Below, piece after piece: positions 42,875 to 55,349 of a stretch of DNA of 64,000 nt; within the stretch, counting starts at the first letter, position 1; every line of letters starts with the position of its first letter. Origin of the DNA: Hyaloscypha bicolor E (lineage: Eukaryota; Ascomycota; Leotiomycetes; Helotiales; Hyaloscyphaceae); NCBI RefSeq assembly GCF_002865645.1, contig NW_020194684.1, forward strand, positions 2,547,030-2,611,029, given 5' to 3'. The notes beneath the pieces are model-generated. The model searched no databases, was not told where the DNA came from, and worked only from the letters and a program-made list of their open reading frames with translations. The position numbers and the translations under genes were made by a program.

Positions 42875-43498
42875 ATGCCACCAAAACCTCGTATAACATC
42901 CTCAAACTCCCCGGAATACCGCCATCGTCTCGCGGACATCAGTTCCCGAGCATGCCTCTCCGACCCCCTGAACGTGCTCTTCCAACGCGATAATGTCGGC
43001 TCTTCAGCCCAAGTCACACTTGAAAACATCTACAAATCTAGCCTCCACCGCATCGAAGCGAAAGTCGGGCTCGGTTCCCTAGTCGTCGAAGCTGATCAGT
43101 TCGCCGCTGTCGCGTGCTGGGAACCTCCAGGAGTAGTTTGTCGTAATCATGATATTGAAGAACTTGAAGAACTAGCAAAGGAGAGACCCATTTATGCTGC
43201 TTTTATTCGGGATATTGAAGCTGCGGAGAATGAGTGTTTGGGAGAGGGTCAGAAGTGCTGGCAGCTTAGTTTGATGGCGAGGGATCCGCTGAGAACGAGT
43301 AAGGGGGCGGTGAGGGCCATTATTGAACCATTTGTAGAGAGGTCGAAGGCGGAGAGGGTGCCGATTTGGTGCGTTGCGGGCAATGAGAGGGCGAGGGATG
43401 TGTATGCTTATTTTGGTTTTGAGGTTGTGAAAGTGATTTATTTGGGGGAGGAGAAGGTGAAGACTTGGTGTATGGTGTATAATTGGCCGGTTGAATGA
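42875..43498 (+). CDS. GNAT-family N-acetyltransferase
   Basis: Intronless from ATG 42875 (MPPKPRITSS), 207 residues; the frame is open further upstream, but without a good start. The C-terminal half shows GNAT features: CWQLSLMARDPLRTSKGAVRAIIEPFVERS (beta4-alpha3, where acetyl-CoA binds, although the usual Q/R-x-x-G-x-G/A loop is altered to TSKGA) and ERVPIWCVAGNERARDVYAYFGFEVVKVIYLG (the Y-x-x-x-GF motif of the last helix and strand). The substrate is unknown. The family call rests mainly on the ARDVYAYFGFEVV end. Confidence 0.7.
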   Translation: MPPKPRITSSNSPEYRHRLADISSRACLSDPLNVLFQRDNVGSSAQVTLENIYKSSLHRIEAKVGLGSLVVEADQFAAVACWEPPGVVCRNHDIEELEELAKERPIYAAFIRDIEAAENECLGEGQKCWQLSLMARDPLRTSKGAVRAIIEPFVERSKAERVPIWCVAGNERARDVYAYFGFEVVKVIYLGEEKVKTWCMVYNWPVE

Positions 43499-45787
43499 CG
43501 GGTCTGGGGGTCGGGATGGAGCGAAATTGGCTTCCGTGGAATGGGATGCTTCTGGATGCCTCAAACCGCCCATTAAGGTACCGCAAGCTCCATTCGCTCG
43601 CACCAGGACCGGCTGCTAAACCCGGTATCTGCTCACGGCAAAATGCGCAACGGCTGTCACTGAAATACTGATGTGCTTAACCGTGCCGGCTTGTCGAATA
43701 TGTGGTCCATCACCACTACTCCAGTGCAGGGCTGGAAGAAACGCCGCGGGAAGACACGGCCCGGTATGTGGGGTCGAAGTTTCAGGTCGTGCAAAGTTTT
43801 TATACCTCTTCCCTTAAAGGTTGAACCTCATGTGATCAGGACCTAGACACGTGATTATAGAAAACTTCAAAGTTCCTTTTGGAAGATCAGAGGCAAATGA
43901 TACATTTGTCTTACACTCTAGTAAGTTTCTGCCTCTAGGTGATAAAAACTCTCTGATTGGCGGCTTTGAGAATCCGATTCGGGTTCCGGTGGAAAGCTTA
44001 GCTGAACCTGACCAGCCTTGCCAGCAGTGGCTGTGGATCTGAGAGAATACGGAAGCTCAGAGGTCCGGATTCTTCAAAGCATTAATTCGTTGCACGACGT
44101 GAGAGAAGGCTCAGTACGTGACCTTCACACAGGATGTTCATGGATGCCTCGCAGCATGCAGTCTGCCGCAAGCAAACATCGTATGTTACTTTCTAGCCAG
44201 GCCCCCTATCTGACGCCAAATGGCTAGAGTGGCATAGAAGCCCCAATGGTCAGAGACTCAAATTTGTGACGACGCTCGAGGAGTTGAGGGATGCGTGTTG
44301 CACGGAATGGACCATACGTGGTTGAGAAAGAGTGGCTCAGCTATGTTCAACGGTATCACCGCCAAGGGAGCATCATAGCTCGTCCGCAGTCCTAACTTGA
44401 CGGACTGGAAGTTTTTGCCATCAGAAACCCCTCGCCAAAGGTCTCACTTGTTGTGGCGCTCTGTCTGCAAAAGGGCTCAGAGCTTGGCAATACTATGGCC
44501 GCTGGAGCCCATGTGGAGGAAAGGTATGTTGCTGTCGAGGTAAATACAGAGTTACGCTGCAAAGTCTTTTTGAATTGTTAAGCAGAAGAAATATAGCTGA
44601 AATCACACCCTCTGCCAGCTCGGGTTCTTCGCTTTCTTGGCGTGACGTCGGCATGGACGTTGACTTCGTTAAGGGGTAGTTCGGTCCCGGACAAAAGAAA
44701 AAATCGGAGAAAAATGATAATGTTGCTGCTTATTTTGGAATGGAAATCGAGATCTCATTCGACCTTTGGGTCGTTTTGAGTTTCTTTTACAAACAAGAGT
44801 GAAAGATGGAGATGAAGTCAGAAGAGGCCCCCTGTCCTCGCGTCTGAACACTACAGTAGCGCCAAAGACAACCGGCCATTCTGGCACCCATCAATCTTCC
44901 GGTAACTTCCAACTTCAAGATCCATCGTCAAGTCACCCTTCAGCCTCGACTCGCCGATCACCCCAATCCATGAGAGAACACCAAACGAGGCTCTGATAAC
45001 GACTCTCTTTTCAATTGTTCTCACGACTGCCGAACCCGACTCCGGCCTCAATCATTCGGCCATCGTGCATGCGACCAGGTCACTCGTCTTCCACCAAACC
45101 CCACAATTTCACCAGGCACAGCCTTACACAACCCGAAAAAAACCGCGGCGACATCGAAACATCCCCTTCGAGCCTGTGGTCTCGTGCGCGATTAGCTGAA
45201 ATACCTCATGCCGACATAGATTCTTCCCTGGCTGCTTCTCAAGTCCGCCTCACTCAAAAGGTTCGTTCTGTGCCGCACACATGACCAGAGCTTTCCTCTT
45301 CAAGCCGGGCTACTCGGCGACCCCCTCCTTCCGCAGCCTCAAAAGAAAGCTTGCGCTCCCCAGCCTTCTCTCTGCACACTCAAGTCTCTTAGGTCGCGTT
45401 TCTTCTATCAATATTTGCTGACGAGAGTTGTGACTCAGTATCCAGTCGATCGATACCCGCGAGCCCGACCAGTGAGTGGTTCAGTAAACAACTTGGTACC
45501 TAACGACCTGCAAAGCGACTGCATCTTCCAGTCTTTCTTTGGAAATTCAGCCTTGCCTGAAAGTATCTTGAGTGTGCGATATTCACGTCGACCACTTTGC
45601 CACACTGTCCGGACCTACATCATATCTCCGAGACCTCTCCGTTCATAAGTCCATTCCCAGGCAAACACAAAGCCTGCGGCCCCTCCACCGTCGACGCCGA
45701 CAGGATATATTATATGCTTCTGCCGATAACTTGAGGATCAACACGTAACGGCCTTCACGAGTTTCTTACAAACGAACAAAAAGCAAG
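43499..45787. other. Long upstream region of PPZ1
   Basis: 2.3 kb. The half nearest PPZ1 (44850-45787) is C/T-rich on the + strand and probably includes promoter and leader. The distal part (43500-44700) holds only weak ORFs (43851-44042, 44018-44227). No RNA gene or transposon features were recognised. Confidence 0.4.
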
Positions 45788-47483
45788 ATGGGAAACCAAC
45801 CCTCCAAAGGCTCGGGAACGTCCACCCCAAAGGGCGGTGCATCACAGACCTCATTGAATAAGGATATGGACAATCTCCAGTCTTATCCGTCGTTCAGTAA
45901 AGCAGATACCAAGGAATCCATCCGGTCATTCCGAGGGCTGAGGTCTAAGATACCGGGCGGTGGTAAAACGGACAGTCCGCGCAACTCTACATCAGGATTA
46001 AGCAATGGCGAAGCACTTGTGGATAAATCTGACGCTGGGTCTTTCCGTTCTGGGAAGGGTGGTCGCTCAGCGATTTCCAAGACAAATTCCCCAGATTCGC
46101 CAGTTTCCGGACCGACGTCGCCCTCGCAGGAGGATGGCGATGATGCGACTTCACCTCTCGATGAACCGAAACCACCTCCATCTCCCATCCAGTCTGCCTC
46201 CATGCGAGCAGGGCATCATGACGTGGATGCTGCGCAACGAAGCGGTGAAGTTGACCACGTCTCTGATCAGCCACCCTCCGGAGGAACGAACCCACATGCA
46301 CATCTTCAACGCCCTGGCCAGTCGATTCTAGTCAAAAGAGCGAATACAATAAATCCCATTCAACAAGATGCACTCCTCACAGCGCCGTCAGCTGGGGACG
46401 AAGGTGGCACGCCTGGCTCACTTACAATGGCAATGGGAGAATTGAAGGATTCGGATATTGACGACTACATCAAACGGCTTCTGGATGCTGGATATGCTGG
46501 GAAAAGTACAAAGGGGGTTTGTCTGAGAAACGCGGAGATCAATTCTATCTGTTCTCGGGTGAGGGAGATATTCCTTGATCAACCACCCCTTATTGAGCTG
46601 GAAGCGCCAGTCAAGATCGTGGGTGATATTCACGGGCAATACTCCGACCTTATCCGAATGTTCGAAATGTGCGGATTCCCACCAAGTTCGAATTTTCTCT
46701 TCCTAGGCGATTACGTGGATCGAGGAAAACATTCTTTGGAGACTATCCTCCTTCTTATGTGCTACAAGATCAAGTATCCAGAGAACTTTTTCTTGCTGAG
46801 AGGAAATCACGAATGTGCGAATGTGACGAGGGTGTATGGATTTTATGATGAATGCAAGAGGAGGTGCAACGTCAAGGTTTGGAAGACATTTGTTGATAGC
46901 TTCAATTGTGTAAGTTTGTTCCAGTACTTGCCACACTTCAAGGCTGACTTTATACTAGCTACCAATTGCTGCGATCGTTGCTGGAAAGATTTTCTGCGTT
47001 CACGGAGGCTTATCCCCAGCTCTCAGCCACATGGACGATATCAGACATATTGCGCGACCAACAGACGTCCCGGACTTCGGGCTGTTGAACGATTTGTTAT
47101 GGGCAGATCCTGCAGATCAAGAAAAGGACTGGGAATCCAGTGAACGGGGGGTCAGTTACTCATTCGGGAAAAAGGTCATAACGGAGTTTCTGGCAAGACA
47201 CGATTTCGATTTGGTTTGTCGGGCACATATGGTTGTTGAGGATGGTTACGAGTTTTTCGAAGACAGAATCCTGGTGACAGTGTTCTCTGCGCCAAACTAC
47301 TGTGGGGAATTCGACAATTATGGTGCAGTTATGAGTGTTTCGACCGAGCTTCTCTGCAGCTTTGAGCTCCTGAAACCTCTCGACTCGAGTGCTTTAAAGA
47401 GCCAGATGAAGAAGAGCCGAAACAAACGCAACAGCATGGTCAACAGTCCTCCACCAGCTGGCGTCTTCCCTCAGAGCGTATGA
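45788..47483 (+). CDS. PPZ1: Serine/threonine phosphatase PPZ-type
   Basis: Exons 45788-46909 and 46959-47483 give 548 residues. MGNQPSKGS is an N-myristoylation signal as in PPZ enzymes. Residues 5-225 are a Ser/Pro-rich disordered extension, including a candidate RGLRSK segment and SPxS motifs. The catalytic domain begins [17 protein letters not shown] and carries all metallophosphatase motifs: [39 protein letters not shown] and [14 protein letters not shown] is a PP1-like phosphatase that in yeast controls cation transport, salt tolerance and cell wall integrity. The long myristoylated tail separates it from PP1. The C-terminus ([17 protein letters not shown]) is basic. Confidence 0.92.
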
Positions 47484-48530
47484 TTTCGACCTGGGATCAG
47501 AGATACAGAAAAGGAACAAGGAGGTTCAGCATCCACACTTGCATTGGCCCCCGCGGCCTCGGATCTCGGTGCATATAGAAGATTACAACAAGTGCCAGAA
47601 GAGGCATACGCGATGATTTTGGCACAAGCCAATTCCGAAGTCCCTTTCCACAGCTCGCCGCTCCGTTTCGCGAGGGTTTGCTTCGGGGAGATGATTCCAA
47701 ACATGAGACGATAGTTGGGAAGGAGCGACAGTTGCGGGACATCAATTTCGTGCCGGCGTCAGTGGTCTCCCTTGCTGTTCGCGATACGAATTGTGGTCCC
47801 TGGCGTTTTCAACTTGTTTACTGGGCATTACACCCTCCTAATCACTTATCTAAGCCCTAGGCTAGGGGCATGGGATGATAAAACGAGCTTTGCTGATCTA
47901 GTGAGGCAAGAGAGCATGATAAGTGGCCGAGGGTAGCTATGTGTATTTGTATTGCTAGCATTGATGAGGGAGGGAACTGAACTGATGGAACTTGCTTAGA
48001 TGAAGTGAGAGGGCGTGAGTGAGGAATCGAATGATTTAAACCATTGCTACATATATTTCTCTTGCCTTCTTCCTTGTAAAGTGAAAATTAATCCCAGCCA
48101 GATGAGGAGGGGGAAGGGGGGACTACTGGTAACCCTTTCGGGGTGGGTAGAAAAAGCGGCACTAAAATCTCAATGTTTCAAGTCAACTTGGGACGTTGCA
48201 GAGAAACTGCCTCCAAATATTCCCTTAACCTGTAGTAGAATTAAATCCTCTCTCCTCGGCTATCTCAGAAATCCAGAAGGATACTATTCGTGCCTCTCTA
48301 AGTATAGTCAAATATACGGTTTCGACTTCGGACATTGACAATCGGTGCTGCTTGTTTTTTGTCCATCACGAGACCCCCACGCCCTCCCGAAGATCCCAGC
48401 CTAAAAATCTCACCGCCTGACCTTCCTGTAAAATTTCTGCCTCTCCTCCCCTCCACCTTTTCCCACGAAAGCAACACAACGCATCCACAAAGCCAAATTC
48501 AAACCCAAAAGGGAGGAATAGAGAGCCAAG
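47484..48530. other. Intergenic
   Basis: 3' flank of PPZ1 (frames at 47471-47745 are antisense to it) and promoter of the small zinc protein. Poly-purine GAGGAGGGGGAAGGGGGG occurs at about 48102. Nothing else. Confidence 0.4.
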
Positions 48531-49141
48531 ATGCCAGTGTCGAAGAAGGCAAAGGTTCTGTTCTTCCTCCCCTCATCCCCCCAGCCTTCTCTTCGCAAAG
48601 AAAGGTGGAGAGTGTGCTCTCGGGATGGAAAGGTCAGGGGATGGTGTCGAAGGATGAGGGCTGATTGGAAGAGAATAGATCCAGCGCGAACACCGCAAGG
48701 GCGACAAAGAGGGGACCCGCGCGCCGGTCAAGGCGAATGGACTTCCGGTCAAGGCGCCGAAGCCTACGAGCATTGTATGTTTTTGAGACCTCCTTCCGGG
48801 CGTATCTCAACATACATCCCTCCTATCCTATCCTATACAAACATCACACAATTCTTCGTCTGGAGAAGGCGCTTAAGGGTGAGGGGAAGCAGAGGGGAGG
48901 GAGCAAGGAGGAAGAAGGGCAAGGGGAGAGAGCGAGATAGGAGAGGGCTAATCTCGTGTGTGTCGCGCAATAGTGCGCCAACTGCCGCAAGGAGCTCGTG
49001 AATACCAACCTCAAGCAGCTGGAGACCCACGCGGAGACGCATGATCAGAAGGTGTGGACGAAGGAGAAGTGTTGGCCGGATATCTTCAAGGGCGTTTCTA
49101 CACCGGCGGCTGCGGAGGGGAAGAGTGAGGTTAAGGCTTGA
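48531..49141 (+). CDS. Small zinc-binding protein, At2g23090-like
   Basis: Three small exons, 48531-48554, 48679-48774 and 48974-49141, give 95 residues. The first, MPVSKKAK, joins IQREHRKGDKEGTRAPVKANGLPVKAPKPTSI, then CANCRKELVNTNLKQLETHAETHDQKVWTKEKCWPDIFKG. The Cys-x2-Cys plus the His-containing ETHAETH segment form one zinc site, matching the small eukaryotic family that includes Arabidopsis At2g23090 and mammalian ZNF706. The basic Lys-rich N-terminus suits nucleic-acid or ribosome contact, but function is unknown. The first donor (GTTCTG) is weak, so exon 1 is the least certain part. The last exon is secure. Confidence 0.75.
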
Positions 49142-49999
49142 GTGTCAAGAATGGGATGCGAGAGGTGGGGATGGAGGAGTAGGGAGAGGGAGGGGACATA
49201 GGGCTGGGAGTGAGACTACGGTTTCTCTCGTGGGGTAGAATGGGACGGTAATGAATACACGACTTGAATGCAGGGAGTGCTATATTTTGGGATATTGTGA
49301 GGTCTTGAAAGAGGGGCTGAGGTGTTGACATTGTGGGCTGGGAGAAGCCTCTGCTACTGGGGATATTGCTTCAAAGCTACGATCTTGCCCAACATACAGT
49401 CAAAGCGCTTGCTCGGGCAAGTTCTCGACTTGGCTTGCCGAGAAAGAAGTCTCTTTCTTTGCAGCGAGGTTTGCAATCTAGTCCAAGCATCAGCAGGGTT
49501 ATAGCTAACGCAGCTTGTGACGTTGGATCTTGGCAGCGTGTCACGTGCATAACCAGATTTCTTCCCCTCTGCTCTTGAACCTCCCTCACAGAATATAGCA
49601 TCGAGACAAGCCACACATTGCATCGCCGAATTCTATCAAAACCCTGCCGCAAGGTCAGAAAAAGTGCGGAGTAGGCTGTTGGACATCAATCAGCACATCC
49701 CTGTCCTGTATCTTCCCCGCATTTCCCAGACCCCAGCTCAAGTGAGAGGATTGCGGTCCACCGTCCACCATTCACACATTCGCATGCCGAATTCAGTGTC
49801 TGTTTCATCTATATGTACTTCTAGGATACGTGTCATTTTCAGCCAGATGCACGTCCATTTGCTGGATGTTAGGCTGTCTGGATATTCCCGTAAAAGTCGC
49901 GTCCCAACCTGTCGTCGTGAAGTATATTAATCTCAAGATTTCTGTTGCAATGTGTTTATCAATCCAACCTTTTCAATCAGCTATAGAATGCTCTGAAGT
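49142..49999. other. Intergenic
   Basis: About 860 bases upstream of the glycosyltransferase gene. ORFs on both strands (49354-49930) lack any family pattern. No repeats. Confidence 0.4.
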
Positions 50000-51525
50000 A
50001 TGACAGCGCCCCGTCGCAGATTTTTTGTGCTGGTAGCCTGCTTCATCTTCGGTCTGATTGCACTTGTCAATTTCGTCCATGGCGTCTCTGGTTTCATAGA
50101 TTCGTTGAGGTATCGGAAAATTCTTGGGTTATTATTAAAATATTATTCTTCCAAAGAGACGCTGAGAAATCTCTCCTTGACAGAGGAGCAATGCAGAGCT
50201 ACGTTTCCAGGGTTAATGATGGAGCTTGATGATGCGGTGGCTCGAGGTCCATTTAAGTTGGAGAAGGAACCAGATGACTATACTGGAATGGTGCAGCTGA
50301 GAATCAAAGATGGAAAAGTGAGCTCAGAGTTCTGTTATCTTCGGAATATTGGAGCCGATTGCTGACTATAATCCTTCAGATGTACATTATAACTGCAGAA
50401 CACCGACCAAATCGAGACATGGGCTTCGTACGACGCCCCTCCTCCTCCCTTCCACCCAATTCTAACATCTTCATAGGAGCGCAACGCAGTCCTCTACCAA
50501 CTCCACCGCGCCCTTATCACCTCACCCACACCCCTCCCAAACACAATCATCACCCTCTCCATCCTTGACACACCCCACACCAACGCCCTCTCTTTCGCGC
50601 GCTCCAATGACCCCCAGATCCCTTCCCTTTACTGGTTAATGCCCCACTTCTCCTTCTGGGCGTGGCCCCTCCCATTCATCGGCACTCTTGACTCCGCCCT
50701 TGCTCGAATATCAGCCGTCGAAACATCCACTCCCTGGTCCAAGAAAATAGATAAGGTTGTATGGAGAGGAACAGCATGGTTCAATTCAGTGGGCAATACG
50801 AATCTGAGACCGAAGTTGCTACAGGTGACAAAGGGGAAGGAGTGGGCAGACGTCGAGGATTTGAAGTGGTTTAATAATGCAGAGAAAGCGAGGAATTCTC
50901 TCCTCATCAAAGACTTTTGCAAATACAAATATATTATTTATACCGAGGTACTTCAAATCCCCTTCCTCCATCTCATCCAGTCCCAATCTCTAAAGAGAAT
51001 GGAGGCTGACGGAAGAGAATATAGGGGATAACATACTCCGGCCGCCTCCCCTTCCACCAATCCTGCCGCTCCATAATCCTCACGCCACCCCTCACCTATC
51101 TAATGCACACAACGCACCTCCTGCGTCCCTTATTCTCCAGTACTCTCACTCTCCCCAGTTCGCCCCATTCCCTTCCCTTCACTCAACAACCAGTTCCCAA
51201 CTCCCGCTGGCCCAAATCCTATCCCCCCTCCCAAGCAAACATCGTCTTCATTTCCCCCGACTGGTCAGACCTCGAAGCGACCATCACCTGGCTTCGCAGC
51301 AACTCTGCTATAGCTGAAGGCATCGCGGAGAAGCAGAGAGAGGTGGTCAAGAAAGGGTATTTGAGTGAGGCGAGCGAGGTATGTTATTGGAGGAGTCTTG
51401 TGAGGGGATGGAGTAGTGTGGCGAGGGTTGATGAGGAGGAGTGGGGGAGTTGGGATGATGAGGGGAGGGATGTTAGGGGGGTGAGGTGGGAGGAGTTTAG
51501 TTTGACGCAGAAGTCTTGGGACTGA
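50000..51525 (+). CDS. Glycosyltransferase family 90 (CAP10-like)
   Basis: Exons 50000-50317, 50380-50427, 50477-50947 and 51025-51525 give 445 residues. MTAPRRR followed by FFVLVACFIFGLIALVNFVHG is a type II signal anchor for the Golgi. The family pattern is clear: RIKDGK-MYIITAEHRPNRDM at the first splice, WLMPHFSFWAWPLP, KVVWRGTAWFN, DFCKYKYIIYTE joined to GITYSGRLPFHQSCRSIILTPPL, and IVFISPDWSDLEATITWLRSN. GT90 enzymes include fungal CAP10, a xylosyltransferase of cell-surface glycans. The substrate here is unknown. All splices are phase 0, and each restores conserved sequence. Confidence 0.9.
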
Positions 51526-51658
51526 GTTGAATTGAAGTAAAGTGAAAGCTATTTTATGGTATTGAATGATTATCCTTCCTGCATTTTTCAAGCGAGTGGG
51601 GCTGCTGAACCCCTGACTCCAGATCCTGAATTCCAAAGACATTGACAGTTGAGGAAGA

Positions 51659-53417
51659 CTATAATACGGGATCGTAAGATTCTGGGTTTTGTTCTCGCCA
51701 TGCTTGCACTCGAGCCTGGTGCTGTGGGTGGATGGTGCTATATCGCGGTGGCAGGTCCTCTGCGTCCATATGTTCGTCATCGAAGTGCTGTTCGTCCACC
51801 GTTTTCCTTCCTATTAAGTCCCCCACGCCGTTGTGTTCTTCATACCTATTTTCCTCCCTCTCTTTCCCTTTGGCTATCGATGGATCGATATCAACAGCTG
51901 GCTCATCGTAGACTTCTCCATGGTCCGCGAATTTCTGCTCGTTTCCCGGATCGTTGACAATCACTAGATAAAGGACCCCCTATTTCCGTTAGCAACAACC
52001 CTAAAGCCATATCATAGCGGCATGGCAGTACGTACCGTCTGTATCTTCGCATCCCAAACATCTCTCTCTTGTCCCGCATCGCCCTCATCTCCCTCATCCC
52101 TCCTCATCCGCTCCATTATTCCCTTTGCCGAAGCAGGCGACTTCCCAACCTTCGTAACACCAAACGCACCTTCGACGGAGCTAACGCCACTTGACTTAGA
52201 CGTTGGACGCGCGCGCTGGAATCTGTGGTTCTGCCGTTTGCGCGAGTCATTCTTGCTTTCACGGTTGCTGGAAATGCTCGAGATGAGAGAGAAGAGGGGG
52301 AGATTGTTGGATGGACTGGTGGGTTGGATGTGCGCTCTTCGGTCACTGTAGTCGGAGATGAAGTTGCTCATTTTCTGTAACTTATTGGAACGTCTTGGTT
52401 GTGGCTGTTTCGTTTTGTTAAGGTTAAATGTTGTGTGTCCGTAATCCATGCCGCCGAACGTCAAGTCTTGCATGTTCAGTTCGGACCTGCCGGGATGCGA
52501 GGAGTCGAGCACGTTGATGGTGAGAACTGGTGATAGGTCATTGGGGTTTGATGTTATGACCATAGCGAAGAGGCCTCGGGGAGTGAACAGTGAGAGGTTT
52601 GATTGGTCGAGGAAAGTGTCGAGTCTGTGGGAGAGTATCAGCTATTCCAGTAATGTGATGCATGAAGTGAGTTGGTAACTTACTCCCGATATCTTTGTGC
52701 ATCTTTTGCTAGCCGCACTGCGCTGGGGATGGCAGTTGAAAGCTCCGTCGTCTTGTCTCGCCAACCGACCCCAGATTGGAGAGCGGTGACATTCACGGCT
52801 TCGATATCGGGGTAGAACTACACATACGAGTCAGTTTGTTCACCAAAAGATAGATATAAGATCACGAACTTGGAGAGATTCATTGAAAGAATCCAGGAAT
52901 TTTAGAAATGATTCCTGAGAGATACCACAATCCATTAGAACAGGCGAATAGGTTCGAACCCAGCCAGGTCCGTCGGGTCCAGGAGCATTCTGAGAGATGA
53001 TGATCAGACATGGTAAGCGACCTTGGGTCGTGTGTCGTACACCGTCTGATTGATTGTACCTCCCGCTGCCAGATCTGTTGGTGATTGCCGTCAAGTTAGA
53101 AGAATAAGGCGCGGGAAGTGAGTCGTCCTTTGATAGTTCATCCAAGACTTTGCTGGACAGGGCATTTTGGAAGTCGGCGTAATTTTGAAGTTCATGGAAT
53201 GCTTCTTCTTCCCGTCTCCGTTCGATCTCTGGTGATGTGATACCAGTTTCTTGGGGCAAAGGTCAACGCTTATCTAGGCTTTGGAGATAGAAGGCCACCT
53301 ACCAAAGCCGGAGTTTTGGCCATGAGAGTCGATTCCCGCATTTCTTGCTGCCTGCCTTTCTTGGTACTTGTCTATCGCAAGACTGACGCCGACCGCGAGA
53401 AGTCCAATGATAGGCAT
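51659..53417 (-). CDS. Fungal-specific protein of unknown function
   Basis: Exons 53417-53303, 53249-52870, 52817-52684, 52624-52032 and 51963-51659 give 508 residues. The start MPIIGLLAVGVSLAIDKYQERQAARNAG resembles a glycine-zipper-like hydrophobic helix found in a family of ascomycete proteins. The conserved core runs PCLIIISQNAPGPDGPGWVRTYSPVLMDCGISQESFLKFLDSFNESLQ, then FYPDIEAVNVTALQSG, and LDTFLDQSNLSLFTPRGLFAMVI, followed by disordered Ser/Arg- and Asp/Glu-rich sequence ending in a PPRYSTIHP motif. The splice into exon 5 uses the inner of two adjacent GTAC donors to keep frame (QTVLIVNDPG). I recognise the family from fungal genomes, but no function is known to me. Confidence 0.75.
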
Positions 53418-54512
53418 CGCGGTTCAATTGTAATTCTGGGATCACACTGTAATGGCGGCAGTGCGGTCTTTCAGGTAAATAGGGTATCAAGGCTGAGTGA
53501 GACTCGCTATATTACAAGACGTGGCCGTATGGCAAATTCTATGTCATTCTAGTAGACGAGATGGCGACGACGAGAGGCACCAGAGACTGTTGAAAGGAAT
53601 GCGTCTCATACCCAAGAATCCCGGCCAATTTCAGTGTGTGCTTGCGAGGTCCTTCATCGAGATCCGACGCCACGGAGGAGAGTATCTGTTCATCCGGCCG
53701 CCAAGATCCGCTGCATCAAGACCTTAAAGGGAGGCATCATGGACAAATCTAGCCTCCAGTGCGCAACAGAAGGCAATAAAAGCGGTCGTTCAATATCTGC
53801 GTTGAGTAATTCGTGCCTCGGAGTGTGTGGGACGATTGTTGCGCCGTTGAAGCCTTGACAGGTGACGCCCGAGTTGCCAAGGGATGGCCAAGGGCGAGGC
53901 GGCCGGGAACTAACCTGGAATGGGCTTGCTTGGAGCAGCCCCATGGAAGTTCTCGCGCCATGGCGTCTTAGACATGCAGAGGTCAGGCTGACCAAGGTGG
54001 TCTACATAAGGAAGTGGTGATGTTGCGGAAACGAACTGAGCTGCGATTGGAGAGCTCCGAGCATACCTTGTTAGGCCTAGCGTTGGGCGAGTCTGACTGG
54101 GAGTTTCCCAATGCGCTCTTTCGCACTCGATTTTAGCATATTGGGAGACTGATTGGTAGATATATGAGAAGAGTGGAACCCGAGAATCCCTTGTTGCATA
54201 ACTCCTCTGTGCAAATAAAGGAACCAAGTTGTGAAAAAGAGGTCACGTGCCACAACCCACCCTTCTCCTAAGGCTAATCTCGTCCAATTGCACAAATGAG
54301 TCATGTCAAGGCTGAAAACTTGTCAGAGAAAATGATGAAATTCTAATCTATGTGTCCGTAATACTTCCTATAAGCACCAAGACATATCGTACATTGCCCA
54401 ACAGCCACCTTGATGTCCCCTCTACTGCCACAATCTGCCTGATATCCTAAATTATAAACCCAATTTCTCCATTCACTTTATCTCAGACTTGAGACTTCTC
54501 GCACACTCGCTC
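53418..54512. other. Intergenic
   Basis: 1.1 kb between tandem minus-strand genes. Frames such as 53690-53995 and 53910-54304 overlap each other without domain signatures. No RNA gene or repeat recognised. Confidence 0.4.
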
Positions 54513-55349
54513 TTAGATTATGAGTCCCGCTGTCGTGTAACAAACAACAACAATAAACTCCTCGATCGTCGCCATGAACAGCTGGATCAACGGCTTCGGA
54601 CTATTCAAAGAGAAATCCGAGCTGTGCCCAAATGCAGAAAGAATGCTCCAAAGCAGACGCACAGCAATGAGTGGGAGAGCAATAAGCACCATGATATAGA
54701 TGCGTTTCTCCTCGCGGGGAGCATTACCAACGTCGTTCATCGTTATGACGCTAAGAGCAAAGAGGAGGACATAGATGACCGCCAAGATTGCAATACCGAT
54801 TTTGGTTAGTTTCTTCCCTTCTGAAACCTCTGATCCTGCTTCGTCGGTGCCGCCGGCGATACATAGAACCAAAGCAATCACTGTTGGCAACTGAGCAATC
54901 TGGATGATGCGGCTTCGTCGAGCGTTGGCTGTGGCTCGTTTGGTGACGATGTTGGCGATTCCTGATGCGGGTAAGAAGTTGTTGTTCATACTGCGTACGT
55001 GGAAGGACACTTCGTCTGTACTGTGGAAAAGTTAGCATTACTTGAATTCTCAAGATGGGATGAGTACTAACACCCGTTTCAACAGGCCCAAGCTTGCCAT
55101 CAAGAGAGGAGACAAGCCAACGGACTGTAGAATCTCGGCCCATTCAATGTCCGTCTTATTTGTTGGATTGTGTTCTCTTTTGATCTCGAAGATGGCGCCA
55201 GCAATTCGGACAACGCAGAAGATTGTAAGGTAAATCCATCCGAGTTGCTTTTGGAAGCCATGACGAAAGATTATGATAGCGGTGAGAAGGAAGATTGGGA
55301 TGTAAACGACAAGTTCAGCGTAGGCAATGGCTTCTGCGGTAGAAACCAT
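54513..55349 (-). CDS. DUF7702-type multi-pass membrane protein
   Basis: Exons 55349-55072 and 55020-54513 give 261 residues with about seven hydrophobic helices. The first contains AYAELVVYIPIFLLTAIIIFRHG, then GWIYLTIFCVVRIAGAIFEI, WAEILQSVGLSPLLMASLGLLKR, QIAQLPTVIALVLCIAGGTD, LTKIGIAILAVIYVLLFALSVIT, RIYIMVLIALPLIAVRLLWSIL and FMATIEEFIVVVCYTTAGLI. The R-x-x-GAIFEI and SVGLSPLLMASLGLLKR blocks are typical of a fungal heptahelical family (DUF7702), of unknown function. The intron uses GTTAGT. It shares its upstream region with the Zn2Cys6 gene. Confidence 0.85.

Noticed and set aside
52940..52965. GGTTCGAACCC, resembling a tRNA B box
   Set aside because: Inside a coding exon of the unknown fungal gene; no A box or cloverleaf around it.
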